Source of the DNA: Tardiphaga sp. 709
Lineage (GTDB): Bacteria > Pseudomonadota > Alphaproteobacteria > Rhizobiales > Xanthobacteraceae
Length of the DNA stretch: 64,000 nt
Reading direction: 5' to 3'
NCBI RefSeq assembly: GCF_032401055.1
Contig: NZ_CP135529.1
Span: forward strand, 5,640,501 to 5,704,500
The position numbers and the translations under genes are program-made. The notes beneath the pieces were generated by a model. The model searched no databases. It had not been told where the DNA came from and was given only the letters and a program-made list of their open reading frames with translations. This document shows, piece after piece, positions 25,756 to 34,776 of this stretch. The stretch's first letter is position 1. Every line of letters begins with the position of its first letter.

Positions 25756-26187
25756 CTAGCCGGTCGAGGCCTTGAGGCCGGCTGCCTCGATGCCCGCGAC
25801 GGCTGCGATCTCGTCATTGTCCGATGTATCGCCGGAGATGCCGATCGCTCCGAGCAGGCTGCCCGATGCATCATGAATGAGAACGCCGCCCGGCACCGGG
25901 ATCAGCGCACCGCGTGCCATGGTATTCACAGCATCGATGAAGAACGGCTGTTCCTCAGCACGCTTGAACAAAGCCCGCGAGCCGAGCCCCATAGCCAATG
26001 CGCCATAGGCTTTTCCGTGGGCGACTTCGCCGCGCATCAGGCTGGTGCCATCCTGCGCGATGGTGGCCTTCACGCAGCCGCGAGCGTCGAGCACGGTGAT
26101 GACCATCGGCTTGAGCTTCATCTCGATCACCTTGGCGAGAGCGCCATCGATGATCTTGCGGGCTGTATAGAGGGTGAGGTCGGCCAT
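25756..26187 (-). CDS. GlcG/HbpS-type (DUF336) protein
   Basis: A 143-residue protein of the HbpS/GlcG family: LTLYTARKIIDGALAKV at the start, DARGCVKATIAQDG, KAYGALAMG, and the end GGVLIHD...GAIGISGDTSDNDE. Family members bind heme or sit beside glycolate/diol oxidation genes. Here it lies 12 bases downstream of a large FAD/Fe-S oxidoreductase gene, the same sort of neighbourhood as glcG in glycolate operons. Its molecular role is unsettled. Confidence 0.85.
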   Translation of the reverse strand: MADLTLYTARKIIDGALAKVIEMKLKPMVITVLDARGCVKATIAQDGTSLMRGEVAHGKAYGALAMGLGSRALFKRAEEQPFFIDAVNTMARGALIPVPGGVLIHDASGSLLGAIGISGDTSDNDEIAAVAGIEAAGLKASTG

Positions 26188-26199
26188 ATCGGTTGTTTC

Positions 26200-29169
26200 C
26201 TAGTTGAGCGTGGAAGAATGGACGTTTGTTGCGGCGCCGTCGAGGCTCATGGCCAGCACGCGCGCGACATGCAGGGCATGGCGCGAGGCGCCGTCGGCGA
26301 TTTGGTGGCGGCAGGAGGTGCCATCGGCAACGATCAGCGTATCGGCGTCGGCCTTGCGCACGGCGGGTAGCAAGGACGCCTCGGCCATCTGGATCGAGAC
26401 GTCATAGGTGTCGGCGCCATAGCCGAACGCGCCCGCCATGCCGCAGCAACTGGATTCGATGGTCTCGACCTTCAGATCCGGGATCAGGCGCAAGGCCTGT
26501 TCGACCGGTTTGAACGCACCGAATGACTTTTGATGGCAGTGGCCATGAACCATCGCCTTCGGCGCGATCGGCTTCAGCGGCAGTTGCAGCCGGCCGGCCT
26601 CGGCCTCGCGGACCAGGAATTCCTCGAACAGCATGGCGTGCGCGCTGACGCTCCTGGCCGTATCGTCGGAACGTAGCGACAGCAATTCATCGCGTAGCGT
26701 CAGCAGGCAGCTCGGCTCAAGGCCGACGATGGGGACGCCGCGTGCCGCGAAGGGCGCAAAGGTGGTGACGAGACGGTCGAGTTCGGCGCGGGCTTGATCG
26801 ACAAGGCCCGCCGAGAGGAACGTACGGCCGCAGCATAATGCGCGGCTGCTGCGATCCACCGGCTTCGGCAGATGCACACGATAGCCGCCGGCGGTGAGAA
26901 CGCGCAATGCATCGTCGAGGTTCTCGCGCTCATAGGCGCGGTTGAAGGTGTCGGCGAACAGCACGACCTCGCGGCCATCGATGGGACCGACGGCTTCGGC
27001 GTCGCTGTGAAACACGTCGCTGCGCCATTCCGGCAGGCTGCGCTTGGCGCTGATGCCCGCATAGCGTTCCAGCAGGTTGCGCAGCAGCGGGCTCTTGTTG
27101 CGCAAATTCGCCAGCGGCGCGGCGCGCGCGGCCAGTGCAGCATAGCGCGGCAGATACCCGACGAGGCGATCGCGTAGCGTGAGGCCGTGCTTCGTGACGC
27201 GCGCGGCCAGAACCTCGATCTTCATCTTGGCCATATCGACGCCGGTCGGGCACTCATGGCGGCAGGCCTTGCACGACACGCAAAGTTTCATCGTGTCGGC
27301 CATGGCATCCGACGTCAGCGCATCCGGGCCAAGCTGGCCGGAGATTGCCAGCCGCAGCGTGTTGGCGCGGCCGCGGGTGACATCCTTCTCGTTGCGCGTC
27401 GCGCGATAGGACGGGCACATCACGCCGCCCTCTAACTTCCGGCATGTGCCGTTGTTGTTGCACATCTCGATGGCGCCCTGAAAGCCGCCGCCAGCGCCGG
27501 GCCATGCCGACCAGTCGAGCGCGGTCTTGAGTTCGCCGACGCGATAGTCCGGCGTGTAACGAAACAGCGAACGATCATCCATCCTGGGCGGATCGACGAT
27601 CTTGCCGGGATTGAGGATATTCTGCGGATCGAAGCGATGCTTCACTTCGGCAAAGTCGCCGATGATCCGCTCGCCGAACATTTCGGCGTGGAATTCCGAA
27701 CGCACGAGTCCGTCGCCGTGCTCGCCGGAATGCGAGCCCTTGTATTCCCGGACCATCGCGAAGGCTTCTTCGGCGATGGCGCGCATCGCCTTGACGTCCT
27801 TGTCGAGCTTCAGATTCAGCACCGGGCGGACATGCAGGCAGCCTTCCGAGGCGTGCGCATACATGGTGCCGGTGGTGTCGTGCTTCCTGAAGATTGCGGA
27901 CAGGCGTTCGGTATAGTCGGCCAGATGCGGCAGCGGCACCGCGCAGTCCTCGATGAAGGAGACCGGCTTGCCGTCCTGCTTCATCGACATCATGACATTG
28001 AGGCCGGCCGCGCGGAATTCGGCGATGCCCGATTGCAGAGCAGGCTCGGTGATATCGACGACGCCGCCCCATTTGCGCGTCGGGTTGTTCCAGCCAAAGC
28101 CGAGATCGCCCATCAAGTCGCCGAGCTCTTTCAGCTTGGCGGCATTGGCGGCCTGATCCTCTTCCGCGAATTCGACGATCAGCAGTGCATCCGGATCGCC
28201 CCGTACGGCACTCTTGATGATCGGCTGGAACATCGCAATGTCGCGGCCGAGCGCGATCATGGTGCGGTCGACCAGTTCGACGGCGATGGGCTTGAGCTTG
28301 ACCAGATGCTGGGTCGCATCCATCGCTTCATAGAAGCTGCCGAAGTGACAGACACCGAGCGCCTTGCTGCCGATGAGCGGCCACAGCTTGAGTTCGACCT
28401 GCGTGGTGAAGGCGAGGGTGCCTTCGGAGCCCACGAGGAGATGCGCCATGTTGTTGGCGGTGTTGCGCGGCGTCAGCGCATCGAGATTGTAGCCGCCGAC
28501 CCGGCGCTGCACCTGCGGGAAGCGCTCCGCGATCTCGGTCGCTTCGCGCTCGCCGAGCGCCAGCATGTCGCGAAACAAAGCAGGCGCATCGTCCCCGGAA
28601 CTTACTTCGCCGAAATGCAGCAGATTGCCGTCAGCCAGTGCGGCATCCATCGCGATGGTGTTGTCGCGCATGGTGCCGTAGCGCAGCGAACGGCCGCCGC
28701 AGGAATTGTTGCCGGCCATGCCGCCGATGGTGGCGCGGGAGGCGGTGGACACATCGACCGGAAACCACAGCCCGTGTTTCTTCAGCTGCCGGTTGAGATC
28801 GTCGAGCACGATGCCGGGCTCGACGATGCAGGTGCGGTTCTCGACGTCGAGCGAGATGAGCTTGTTGAGATGTTTGGAGAGGTCGACGACGATGCCGTCA
28901 TTGACGGTCTGTCCGCATTGCGAGGTGCCGCCGCCGCGCGGCGTAACGATGCGGTCGTCGTCGCGACAGATCGCCAGCGCGCGCAGCGCCTCGTCGATGG
29001 TGCGCGGAACGACCACACCGAACGGTACGATCTGGTAGAACGAGGCATCGGTGGCATAACGGCCGCGATTGAACGGGTCGAAGAACACGTCGCCGGAGAC
29101 TTCTCGTGACAGCCTGGCAGCCAGCGCGCTGTCTGCAGCCGTGCTCCGAATGATTGCCGCCTTCGCCAT
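26200..29169 (-). CDS. FAD-binding and Fe-S oxidoreductase (D-lactate/2-hydroxyacid dehydrogenase type)
   Basis: A 989-residue fusion. The N-terminal VAO/PCMH FAD domain (about 45-230: VTPRGGGTSQCGQ, GGMAGNNSCGGRSLRYG) is followed by an FAD-oxidase C-terminal domain to about 540 (SGEHGDGLVRSEF near its end). A dicluster 4Fe-4S segment comes next (CVSCKACRHECPTGVDM; CxxxxxC near CNNNGTC), then two CCG-type domains (CCGRTF and SSCCGMAG) as in GlpC/LutA. This is the Dld-II/Ydi J-like layout that oxidises D-2-hydroxyacids into the quinone pool. ATG 29169 chosen as family-typical. Neighbours GlcG and serine-glyoxylate aminotransferase hint at glycolate or a related hydroxyacid. Confidence 0.88.
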   Translation of the reverse strand: MAKAAIIRSTAADSALAARLSREVSGDVFFDPFNRGRYATDASFYQIVPFGVVVPRTIDEALRALAICRDDDRIVTPRGGGTSQCGQTVNDGIVVDLSKHLNKLISLDVENRTCIVEPGIVLDDLNRQLKKHGLWFPVDVSTASRATIGGMAGNNSCGGRSLRYGTMRDNTIAMDAALADGNLLHFGEVSSGDDAPALFRDMLALGEREATEIAERFPQVQRRVGGYNLDALTPRNTANNMAHLLVGSEGTLAFTTQVELKLWPLIGSKALGVCHFGSFYEAMDATQHLVKLKPIAVELVDRTMIALGRDIAMFQPIIKSAVRGDPDALLIVEFAEEDQAANAAKLKELGDLMGDLGFGWNNPTRKWGGVVDITEPALQSGIAEFRAAGLNVMMSMKQDGKPVSFIEDCAVPLPHLADYTERLSAIFRKHDTTGTMYAHASEGCLHVRPVLNLKLDKDVKAMRAIAEEAFAMVREYKGSHSGEHGDGLVRSEFHAEMFGERIIGDFAEVKHRFDPQNILNPGKIVDPPRMDDRSLFRYTPDYRVGELKTALDWSAWPGAGGGFQGAIEMCNNNGTCRKLEGGVMCPSYRATRNEKDVTRGRANTLRLAISGQLGPDALTSDAMADTMKLCVSCKACRHECPTGVDMAKMKIEVLAARVTKHGLTLRDRLVGYLPRYAALAARAAPLANLRNKSPLLRNLLERYAGISAKRSLPEWRSDVFHSDAEAVGPIDGREVVLFADTFNRAYERENLDDALRVLTAGGYRVHLPKPVDRSSRALCCGRTFLSAGLVDQARAELDRLVTTFAPFAARGVPIVGLEPSCLLTLRDELLSLRSDDTARSVSAHAMLFEEFLVREAEAGRLQLPLKPIAPKAMVHGHCHQKSFGAFKPVEQALRLIPDLKVETIESSCCGMAGAFGYGADTYDVSIQMAEASLLPAVRKADADTLIVADGTSCRHQIADGASRHALHVARVLAMSLDGAATNVHSSTLN

Positions 29170-29401
29170 GGATTCCCGCCTTGTCCCTCTATCGTCCTGT
29201 CTTGCATCCGGATTCCGGCTTGGCAACCCAGAGGTGACGCGCTCCGGCAGTGGCAACAAGGAGATACGGGAGGGATAAGAAATCCTCATGGCTGCCCCAC
29301 GTTTTTCTTCAGCGCTCTGGTATACCAGACGCGGGACAAGCCGTTTGAAAGGTGCTATCCGGGCGTTTCAATAAAAATGGACTCCCTGGGAAGGACGAGA
29401 C

Positions 29402-30601
29402 ATGACCGTGCACACCGGAAGGCATTTCCTGCAGATTCCTGGCCCGACCAACGTACCCGACCGGGTGCTGCGGGCGATGGATATGCCCACGCTGGACCAT
29501 CGCGGTCCCGAATTCGCCGAGCTCGGCCTCCACGTCATTGCTGCGATGCAGCGTGTATTCCGGACCAAGCAGCCGGTCATGATCTATCCGTCCTCGGGCA
29601 CCGGCGCCTGGGAAGCCGCGATCGTCAATACGCTGTCGCCGGGCGACAAGGTGCTGATGGCCGAGACCGGCCAATTCGCCACGCTGTGGCGCGGCCTCGC
29701 CGAGAAGTTCAAGCTCGACATCGACTTCGTGCCGGGCGACTGGCGCCACGGCGCCGATCTCGCCGAGATCGAGAAGCGTCTCGCCGCCGACAAGTCGCAG
29801 GCCATCAAGGCGGTGATGATCGTCCATAACGAGACCTCGACCGGTTGCGTCACCCATCCGCAGGATGTCCGCAAGATCATGGACCGCGTGAAGCACCCCG
29901 CGCTGCTGATGGTCGATACGGTCTCCGGCCTCGGCTCGCTCGAATACGAACATGACGCCTGGGGCATCGACGTCTCCGTGGCTGGTTCGCAGAAGGGCCT
30001 GATGCTGCCGCCGGGCCTCGGCTTCAATGCCGTGTCCGACAAGGCGCTCGCAGCCTCCAAGACCAACAACTCCTTCCGCTCCTACTGGGACTGGGAAGAG
30101 ATCATTGCCGCCAACAAGCTCGGCTCCTGGCCCTACACGCCTGCCACCAACCTGCTCTACGCGCTGAAGGAAGGAGTGGCGATGCTGGAGGAGGAGGGGC
30201 TCGACAACGTGTTCGCGCGCCACAAGCGTCACGGCGCTGCCGCTCGCGCCGCTGTCAAGGCGTGGGGTCTCGAGACGGTCTCGATCGAGTCGCATGATCA
30301 CTCGCCGGCTTTAACGGCCGTGCTGATGCCGGACGGACATGACGCCGACAAGTTCCGCAAGGTCGTGCTGGACAATTTCGACATGTCGCTCGGCACCGGC
30401 CTCAACAAATGGAAGGGCAAGATCTTCCGCATCGGCCATATCGGCCACTTCAACGACCTGATGCTGATGGGCACGTTGTCCGGCGTCGAGATGGGTCTCG
30501 AAGTCGCCAAGGTCCCGCACCGCGCTGGCGGCGTGATGGCAGCGATGGATGTGCTGACCGGCAAAAGCGTGGTGCCGATGACCAAAGCGGCGGTGGCTTA
30601 A
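29402..30601 (+). CDS. sgaA: Serine-glyoxylate aminotransferase
   Basis: A 399-residue class V aminotransferase that moves the amino group of serine to glyoxylate, giving hydroxypyruvate and glycine. It has the N-terminal IPGPTNVP, YPSSGTGAWEAA for phosphate binding, DTVSGLGS and the PLP lysine Lys198 in VAGSQKGLMLPPG. GGAAGGACGAG lies before the ATG. It is divergent from the FAD/Fe-S oxidoreductase across about 230 bases. An intrinsic terminator follows. The enzyme belongs to photorespiratory-type or serine-cycle C1/C2 metabolism. Confidence 0.92.
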   Translation: MTVHTGRHFLQIPGPTNVPDRVLRAMDMPTLDHRGPEFAELGLHVIAAMQRVFRTKQPVMIYPSSGTGAWEAAIVNTLSPGDKVLMAETGQFATLWRGLAEKFKLDIDFVPGDWRHGADLAEIEKRLAADKSQAIKAVMIVHNETSTGCVTHPQDVRKIMDRVKHPALLMVDTVSGLGSLEYEHDAWGIDVSVAGSQKGLMLPPGLGFNAVSDKALAASKTNNSFRSYWDWEEIIAANKLGSWPYTPATNLLYALKEGVAMLEEEGLDNVFARHKRHGAAARAAVKAWGLETVSIESHDHSPALTAVLMPDGHDADKFRKVVLDNFDMSLGTGLNKWKGKIFRIGHIGHFNDLMLMGTLSGVEMGLEVAKVPHRAGGVMAAMDVLTGKSVVPMTKAAVA

Positions 30602-30642
30602 AGCCCACGAATTCCCGTCTTTGAGGCCTAACAATCTACTGG

Positions 30643-30671
30643 AGGCTGGAGCATAATCGCTCCAGCCTTTT
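30643..30671 (+). terminator. Intrinsic terminator after sgaA
   Basis: A perfect 10-bp stem AGGCTGGAGC/GCTCCAGCCT with a six-base loop ends in TTTT. Confidence 0.88.
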
Positions 30672-30713
30672 CAATATGTTGCAGCAGAATTCTGCACCAG
30701 AGGAAGAATCACT

Positions 30714-31511
30714 ATGAACGCGTCAACGCCTGCTTCTGAAGACCTGCTGTATTCCGTCGAGAACGGGATCGCGAAGATCACTTTCAACCGTCCGCAGGCG
30801 CGCAATGCCATGCTGTTCTCGATGTATGAGCGGATGGCGGAGATCTGCCAGGCCGCCAATGAGGACCGCTCGATCAAGGCAATCATCCTGACCGGCGCCG
30901 GCGACAAGGCCTTTGCTTCGGGTACCGACATCTCGCAGTTTCGTGAATTCAAGACGGCGCAGGACGCGCTCGATTACGAAGCGCGCATCGACCGTGTGCT
31001 GACCGCGCTGGAGACCTGCCGGGTGCCGACCATCGCCGCCATCGCGGGTGCCTGCACTGGCGGCGGCGCCGGCATCGCCGCCTGCTGCGACCTGCGTATC
31101 GGCACCGCGGCCACGCGCATGGGCTTCCCGATCGCCCGCACCCTCGGCAACTGCCTGTCGATGTCCAATATCAGCCGCGTGATGGCGCTGGTCGGACCGG
31201 CCCGCACCAAGGACATGATCTTCACCGCACGCTTGATCGAGGCGGAGGAGGCGCTGGCGCTCGGCCTGATCAACGAGATCGTGCCCGATGTCGAGACGCT
31301 GCAGCGCCGCGCGCTGGAACTCGCGCAACTGGTGGCCAGCCATGCGCCGATCACCCTCGAAGTGACCAAGGAAGCCGTGCGTCGGCTGCGCCCGACCCTG
31401 ACCCGTGAGGAGGGCAAGGATCTCGTGCTCAAGGCCTATATGAGCGAGGATTTCCGCGAGGGCATGGATGCGTTCCTGAACAAGCGCAAGCCGAACTGGC
31501 AGGGCAAATGA
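30714..31511 (+). CDS. Enoyl-CoA hydratase/isomerase family protein
   Basis: A 265-residue crotonase-fold enzyme: FNRPQARNAM near 22, GAGDKAFASGTDISQF near 62-77, and AGACTGGGAGIAACCDL near 107-123 for the oxyanion hole. The position matching the usual catalytic Glu region reads FPIARTLGNCLS, so the activity may differ from a standard hydratase. AGAGGAAG lies before the ATG. It stands alone between the sgaA terminator and a gene-poor stretch. Confidence 0.86.
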   Translation: MNASTPASEDLLYSVENGIAKITFNRPQARNAMLFSMYERMAEICQAANEDRSIKAIILTGAGDKAFASGTDISQFREFKTAQDALDYEARIDRVLTALETCRVPTIAAIAGACTGGGAGIAACCDLRIGTAATRMGFPIARTLGNCLSMSNISRVMALVGPARTKDMIFTARLIEAEEALALGLINEIVPDVETLQRRALELAQLVASHAPITLEVTKEAVRRLRPTLTREEGKDLVLKAYMSEDFREGMDAFLNKRKPNWQGK

Positions 31512-31606
31512 GCCGCGAAATGTCGGCGCGGCACGACGGTTTCGATCAGTTGCGACCCTAACAGTGCTGTGATCACATCAAATAGGTGCGTTTCGCGGTC
31601 TCCGCG

Positions 31607-31744
31607 CTAGCCGCCTTTTGCGCGTCCTGACTTAAAGAATGATACGCTGCGCTTCAACGTCTGGCTTTGTAAGTCATCCTCTCCAACAAAGCCCATCCTC
31701 GGCTTGTCGAGCAGCTTGGAATGCCATGATTTTGCTTATGCCAT
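31607..31744 (-). pseudogene. Decayed copy of the EPRxGF small gene
   Basis: The bases 31675-31765 match 16710-16798 closely on the same strand, including the upstream flank. The reading frame corresponding to the gene at 16542-16778 has ATG at 31744, an immediate TAA at codon 3, then WHSKLLDKPRMGFVGED and no second motif copy. It marks the left side of the AT-rich glycan island. Confidence 0.65.
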
Positions 31745-31802
31745 CCCGCTATTTTAGCTGATGGCGGGGAGGGCGTCATCCTTGCCCTGTAGTACGAGTC
31801 AG

Positions 31803-32207
31803 CTAAGCCGCCTCGGCCGTGATTGATCTGACCACAAATTCAGACTGTGAGTCGCCGGATGCGAGATTACGAATAACCAAGTTAGCGAGCTTTGCGATAT
31901 CGTCCGCCTGAATAGTAAACGCAGCCGGTTGCGCGCCGGCTTCGCAGGCCGTCTCAGCCAGGAATGACGAGCCGTCACTTTGGATGGCGCCGAACCCAAT
32001 AACGCCCGAGAGTACGTCGGCATCAAAGGTCACCGTGAGGTCGGAACGGCAAGCTTTGATCGGCCCCGGAATTTTATAAACTAGACTATATGAGCCTTGG
32101 ACCTTGCTTGATGTGCAAATGTTCTTGTCGGGCTCGCGAACTATTCGGTTTATATGCTGATGCACGCCGAGCCAAAGCGGGATCTTCCAAAATTTTTCGT
32201 TTGTCAT
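31803..32207 (-). CDS. Hypothetical protein at the edge of the glycan island
   Basis: A 134-residue soluble protein, not recognised. It contains a beta-rich centre (GSYSLVYKIPGPIKACRSDLTVTFDA broken over strands) and a C-terminal segment FTIQADDIAKLANLVIRNL. The codon use is more AT-rich than upstream genes, as in the glycosyltransferase gene that precedes it on the same strand. A carbohydrate-related role is only suggested by the neighbours. Confidence 0.5.
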   Translation of the reverse strand: MTNEKFWKIPLWLGVHQHINRIVREPDKNICTSSKVQGSYSLVYKIPGPIKACRSDLTVTFDADVLSGVIGFGAIQSDGSSFLAETACEAGAQPAAFTIQADDIAKLANLVIRNLASGDSQSEFVVRSITAEAA

Positions 32208-32528
32208 TGTTATCTCGAAGCCAACGCAACCATGATCCAAGTTTGATAGGTTGATTTAGGCTCGCGTTCAACGGCAATTTCCGACGCCGATGGTTCTCTG
32301 TACCACCTTGGCTTCTAGTAGGGCGGGCGCGATCTCTTGCCTAGACCAAGCGTAGGCAAACTTTCGGTCGCGCCATCGTGCGGTATCCCATCAGTCTGGA
32401 ACGCTAATGCCCTGTTGATCATGTTCACGCTTTCTCACTCACAACTGATGTCGGAACGGGCGGTGGGTAGGCGCACCCGAACGTCCTGCCGACGTCGATC
32501 GCCGTGTGTGGTCGTCTTGCTCCCTTAA
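32208..32528. other. Gap of about 320 bases with no recognised feature
   Basis: Short frames exist on both strands but none has a convincing start, composition or family resemblance. No strong hairpin seen. Confidence 0.4.
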
Positions 32529-33692
32529 CTAAGCGGAAAATCGCAACTCTTTGGAACGACAGATGGCTTGAGCGAGAGCTGAAATGTCGGGGGCGGACCA
32601 AACTGCCCCCGTGAGGTCCGCGTAGTGACCTTGGGGGTCTTTCAAGGGGATGAGTGTAAACGGCACCTCGACGAGGCCCGGCAGATCGCGAACTTCTGCT
32701 GCGAGGTTCCAGCCGCCGGTGATGACTGGCAAGCCGCATTGAGATGCCTCTACGAGATTAAGGCCATAACCCTCCGAGCGAGACGGTGAGACGTATACAT
32801 CAATGAGCGAATAGAAATCAGCTATGCTTATTCGGTTTGATGAATCGAATATCTGGACTCGTGGATCTCCACCAATCACTGATTCCAGCATCTTTCTTTC
32901 GAATGGTCGGTGGTTAAGATCATTGCAACGCAGAAGCAGCTGCTCGGTGCCTCGCACGGGAAATGCGGCGAAAAAAGCCCTCACCGCGTCCTCTGGATTT
33001 TTTCTATAGTAGTTGGAATCTACCGAGAATGAATAACCGGCAACAAACGAGCTAATTGAAATGCCGTGGTCGGCACGGATTGCCGCCCGGTGTTGCTTAT
33101 CGACGAGCGGGAAAGGTTCTGATGCGATCGAGTATGGGACAACTTTGATCGGCCCGGAGAATTTACGAAGATTTTTCGCGAAGCACTTCTGCAGAATATC
33201 GGTAGGCGCCCAAATCTCGTCGTAAGTGCGTGTGGCCTTGATCCAAAACTTAGGTAGCGTTTCGATCTCCCATATCCAGTGACCGATGATAGTGCGTTCG
33301 ACTAACCACGACCTATCAAATGTAGCAATTGCTGCTTGATCTGGGTTGGCGACGAAAACGACATCCGAGATATTCAGATTATAACAGTCTGCAGGGGAAA
33401 GGTATGAGGTGGCATTGGGGCTGGGTGTAAGACCCAAACACGAGGTTAAGTCTATGCGGCTTACGATCGATCCTCGGTCTTCAAGTGTTCTTGCTACCAG
33501 TTCGGCGGCCCGCGCTAGTCCGCTGCCCGCGCTGAACACGCCTGCTACAGCAACATGTATCCCCTCGAACGATCGGCATGTCCGATACTTCGAAAGATCA
33601 AAATGGCTGTCTTTCAGTCGGTGGATTTGGCGAACGCGGCTAATCCTTCTTCGCAACGCAGGAGGCAGTAAGCGTAAGGCTATTCGGAACAT
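32529..33692 (-). CDS. Glycosyltransferase family 4-type protein
   Basis: A 387-residue GT-B glycosyltransferase. The ATG at 33692 follows AGGGGTAAC, and earlier in-frame codons lack a ribosome site. The N-half has HVAVAGVFSAGSGLARAAELVART, a donor-side glycine-rich loop. The C-half has IDVYVSPSRSEGYGLNLVEASQCGLPVITGGW split by turns, containing the EGYGLNLVEA signature (the E-x7-E motif) that contacts the nucleotide sugar. The gene is AT-richer than the genome. It belongs to the presumed acquired surface-glycan module. Confidence 0.85.
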   Translation of the reverse strand: MFRIALRLLPPALRRRISRVRQIHRLKDSHFDLSKYRTCRSFEGIHVAVAGVFSAGSGLARAAELVARTLEDRGSIVSRIDLTSCLGLTPSPNATSYLSPADCYNLNISDVVFVANPDQAAIATFDRSWLVERTIIGHWIWEIETLPKFWIKATRTYDEIWAPTDILQKCFAKNLRKFSGPIKVVPYSIASEPFPLVDKQHRAAIRADHGISISSFVAGYSFSVDSNYYRKNPEDAVRAFFAAFPVRGTEQLLLRCNDLNHRPFERKMLESVIGGDPRVQIFDSSNRISIADFYSLIDVYVSPSRSEGYGLNLVEASQCGLPVITGGWNLAAEVRDLPGLVEVPFTLIPLKDPQGHYADLTGAVWSAPDISALAQAICRSKELRFSA

Positions 33693-34148
33693 GTTACCCC
33701 TAGTTTGTAGGCAAATTATATTCGCAATCTCAGCGCGTAAACTCCCAAGATCTGAGAATTCACCATGACCGTCGCTGCCCCTGTGGCGTACGGTCCGTTT
33801 AGGCGATGGTGGGGAGTACGTCACGATCTGGGTCGACCAGGCGGCTATCTTTTAGGCAGCTAAGGTCAAATGCCTACAAATTTAAAATTCTCGGTCGACT
33901 CTTCCGTGCTTCTACCCACCAACAGGGTCGATCATGGACGAGAATTTCCACGACGATATTCGACGGCAACTTAAAGCCGCCGCTGTGCTATACTTGCCTT
34001 CCATTTAGCTGTTCTAAGGTCGTGGCGATGCTCGATGCAAATGAATTTCCCCAGTGAATTCAAGTGCACAACCTGGACTTTCTCCTTAAATGGGATTGCA
34101 CGGTCGCTTTGCCAGCTTTTCGACCTGCTCAGCATCAAGGGCATCCCA
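33693..34148. other. Gene-free stretch inside the glycan island
   Basis: About 450 bases of AT-richer sequence. A + strand frame of 83 codons at 33806-34057 lacks a ribosome site and any recognisable motif. A further short minus frame (34149-34373) overlaps the GtrA gene end. Decayed coding sequence is possible but cannot be identified. Confidence 0.4.
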
Positions 34149-34356
34149 CTAATTGCCGATGACCGTTTCGGAACGTTCGATCACTTGAACTGAGTGCTTC
34201 AAATCAGCCTGCGACTCCTCAGCCACTTGGTAACTTGCAACGCTTGATAGGATGCCAACGAGGACCGATTGCCGCAAAGCAAATAGGTCTGCAGTGTCGA
34301 GAAAAACGCCTCGGCAAAGCGGAGCTCTCGTGTATTCAAGATCGAACTTCCGGTTC

Positions 34357-34761
34357 TCACTTTGAAGCCGCATGCTTGAAAACCCAAAGTCGGCTGATCA
34401 AAAAGCTGATAGGCGGCCAGGCTGCTGCGATTCCGAGGGATGTCATCGTCGGGTCCGCCAGATGATGCTCTAATATGAATGTGCTGAGAGAGCCCAACAC
34501 GATGAAAATTGTCGCCTGCATGGCGCCAAAGCGCGGCAAGTGAACTGCATGGCGGCCGGTCATACGGAATGTGAACTGATGGTGTCCAACGTATGAAACA
34601 ACGAACCCGCAAAGGATTGCCAGAATTGATGCAATCGAGGGCCGAACGCCCAGAGCTTTGACGAGCCCGATCGAGATCAGCAGGTATGTCAGTGTAGAAA
34701 GACCGCCGATTACCACGAACCGCAACAAGGTCTGCACGGTATCGTTGTTCCTGATATTCAT
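34357..34761 (-). CDS. GtrA-like flippase family protein
   Basis: A 134-residue membrane protein with four hydrophobic helices (about 13-33, 40-60, 78-98, 108-125) and the GtrA hallmarks FVVIGGLSTLTYLL and VSYVGHHQFTFRM. GtrA-family proteins are thought to flip undecaprenyl-phosphate-linked sugars to the periplasmic face. It follows the large GT-C-like gene by about 15 bases, giving two of the three parts of a Gtr glucosylation-type set. Confidence 0.86.
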   Translation of the reverse strand: MNIRNNDTVQTLLRFVVIGGLSTLTYLLISIGLVKALGVRPSIASILAILCGFVVSYVGHHQFTFRMTGRHAVHLPRFGAMQATIFIVLGSLSTFILEHHLADPTMTSLGIAAAWPPISFLISRLWVFKHAASK

Positions 34762-34776
34762 GACCGGCCGGATCCG

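Noticed and set aside
27637-29109. + strand frame of 490 codons opposite the FAD/Fe-S gene
   Set aside because: No recognisable motif, composition of an antisense shadow, and the minus frame is a well-supported enzyme.
33806-34057. 83-codon + frame in the AT-richer island
   Set aside because: No ribosome site, no family resemblance and no neighbour on the same strand.
34149-34373. 74-codon minus frame overlapping the GtrA gene end
   Set aside because: No motif and a poor start context; it may be degraded sequence, so it was not listed as a gene.
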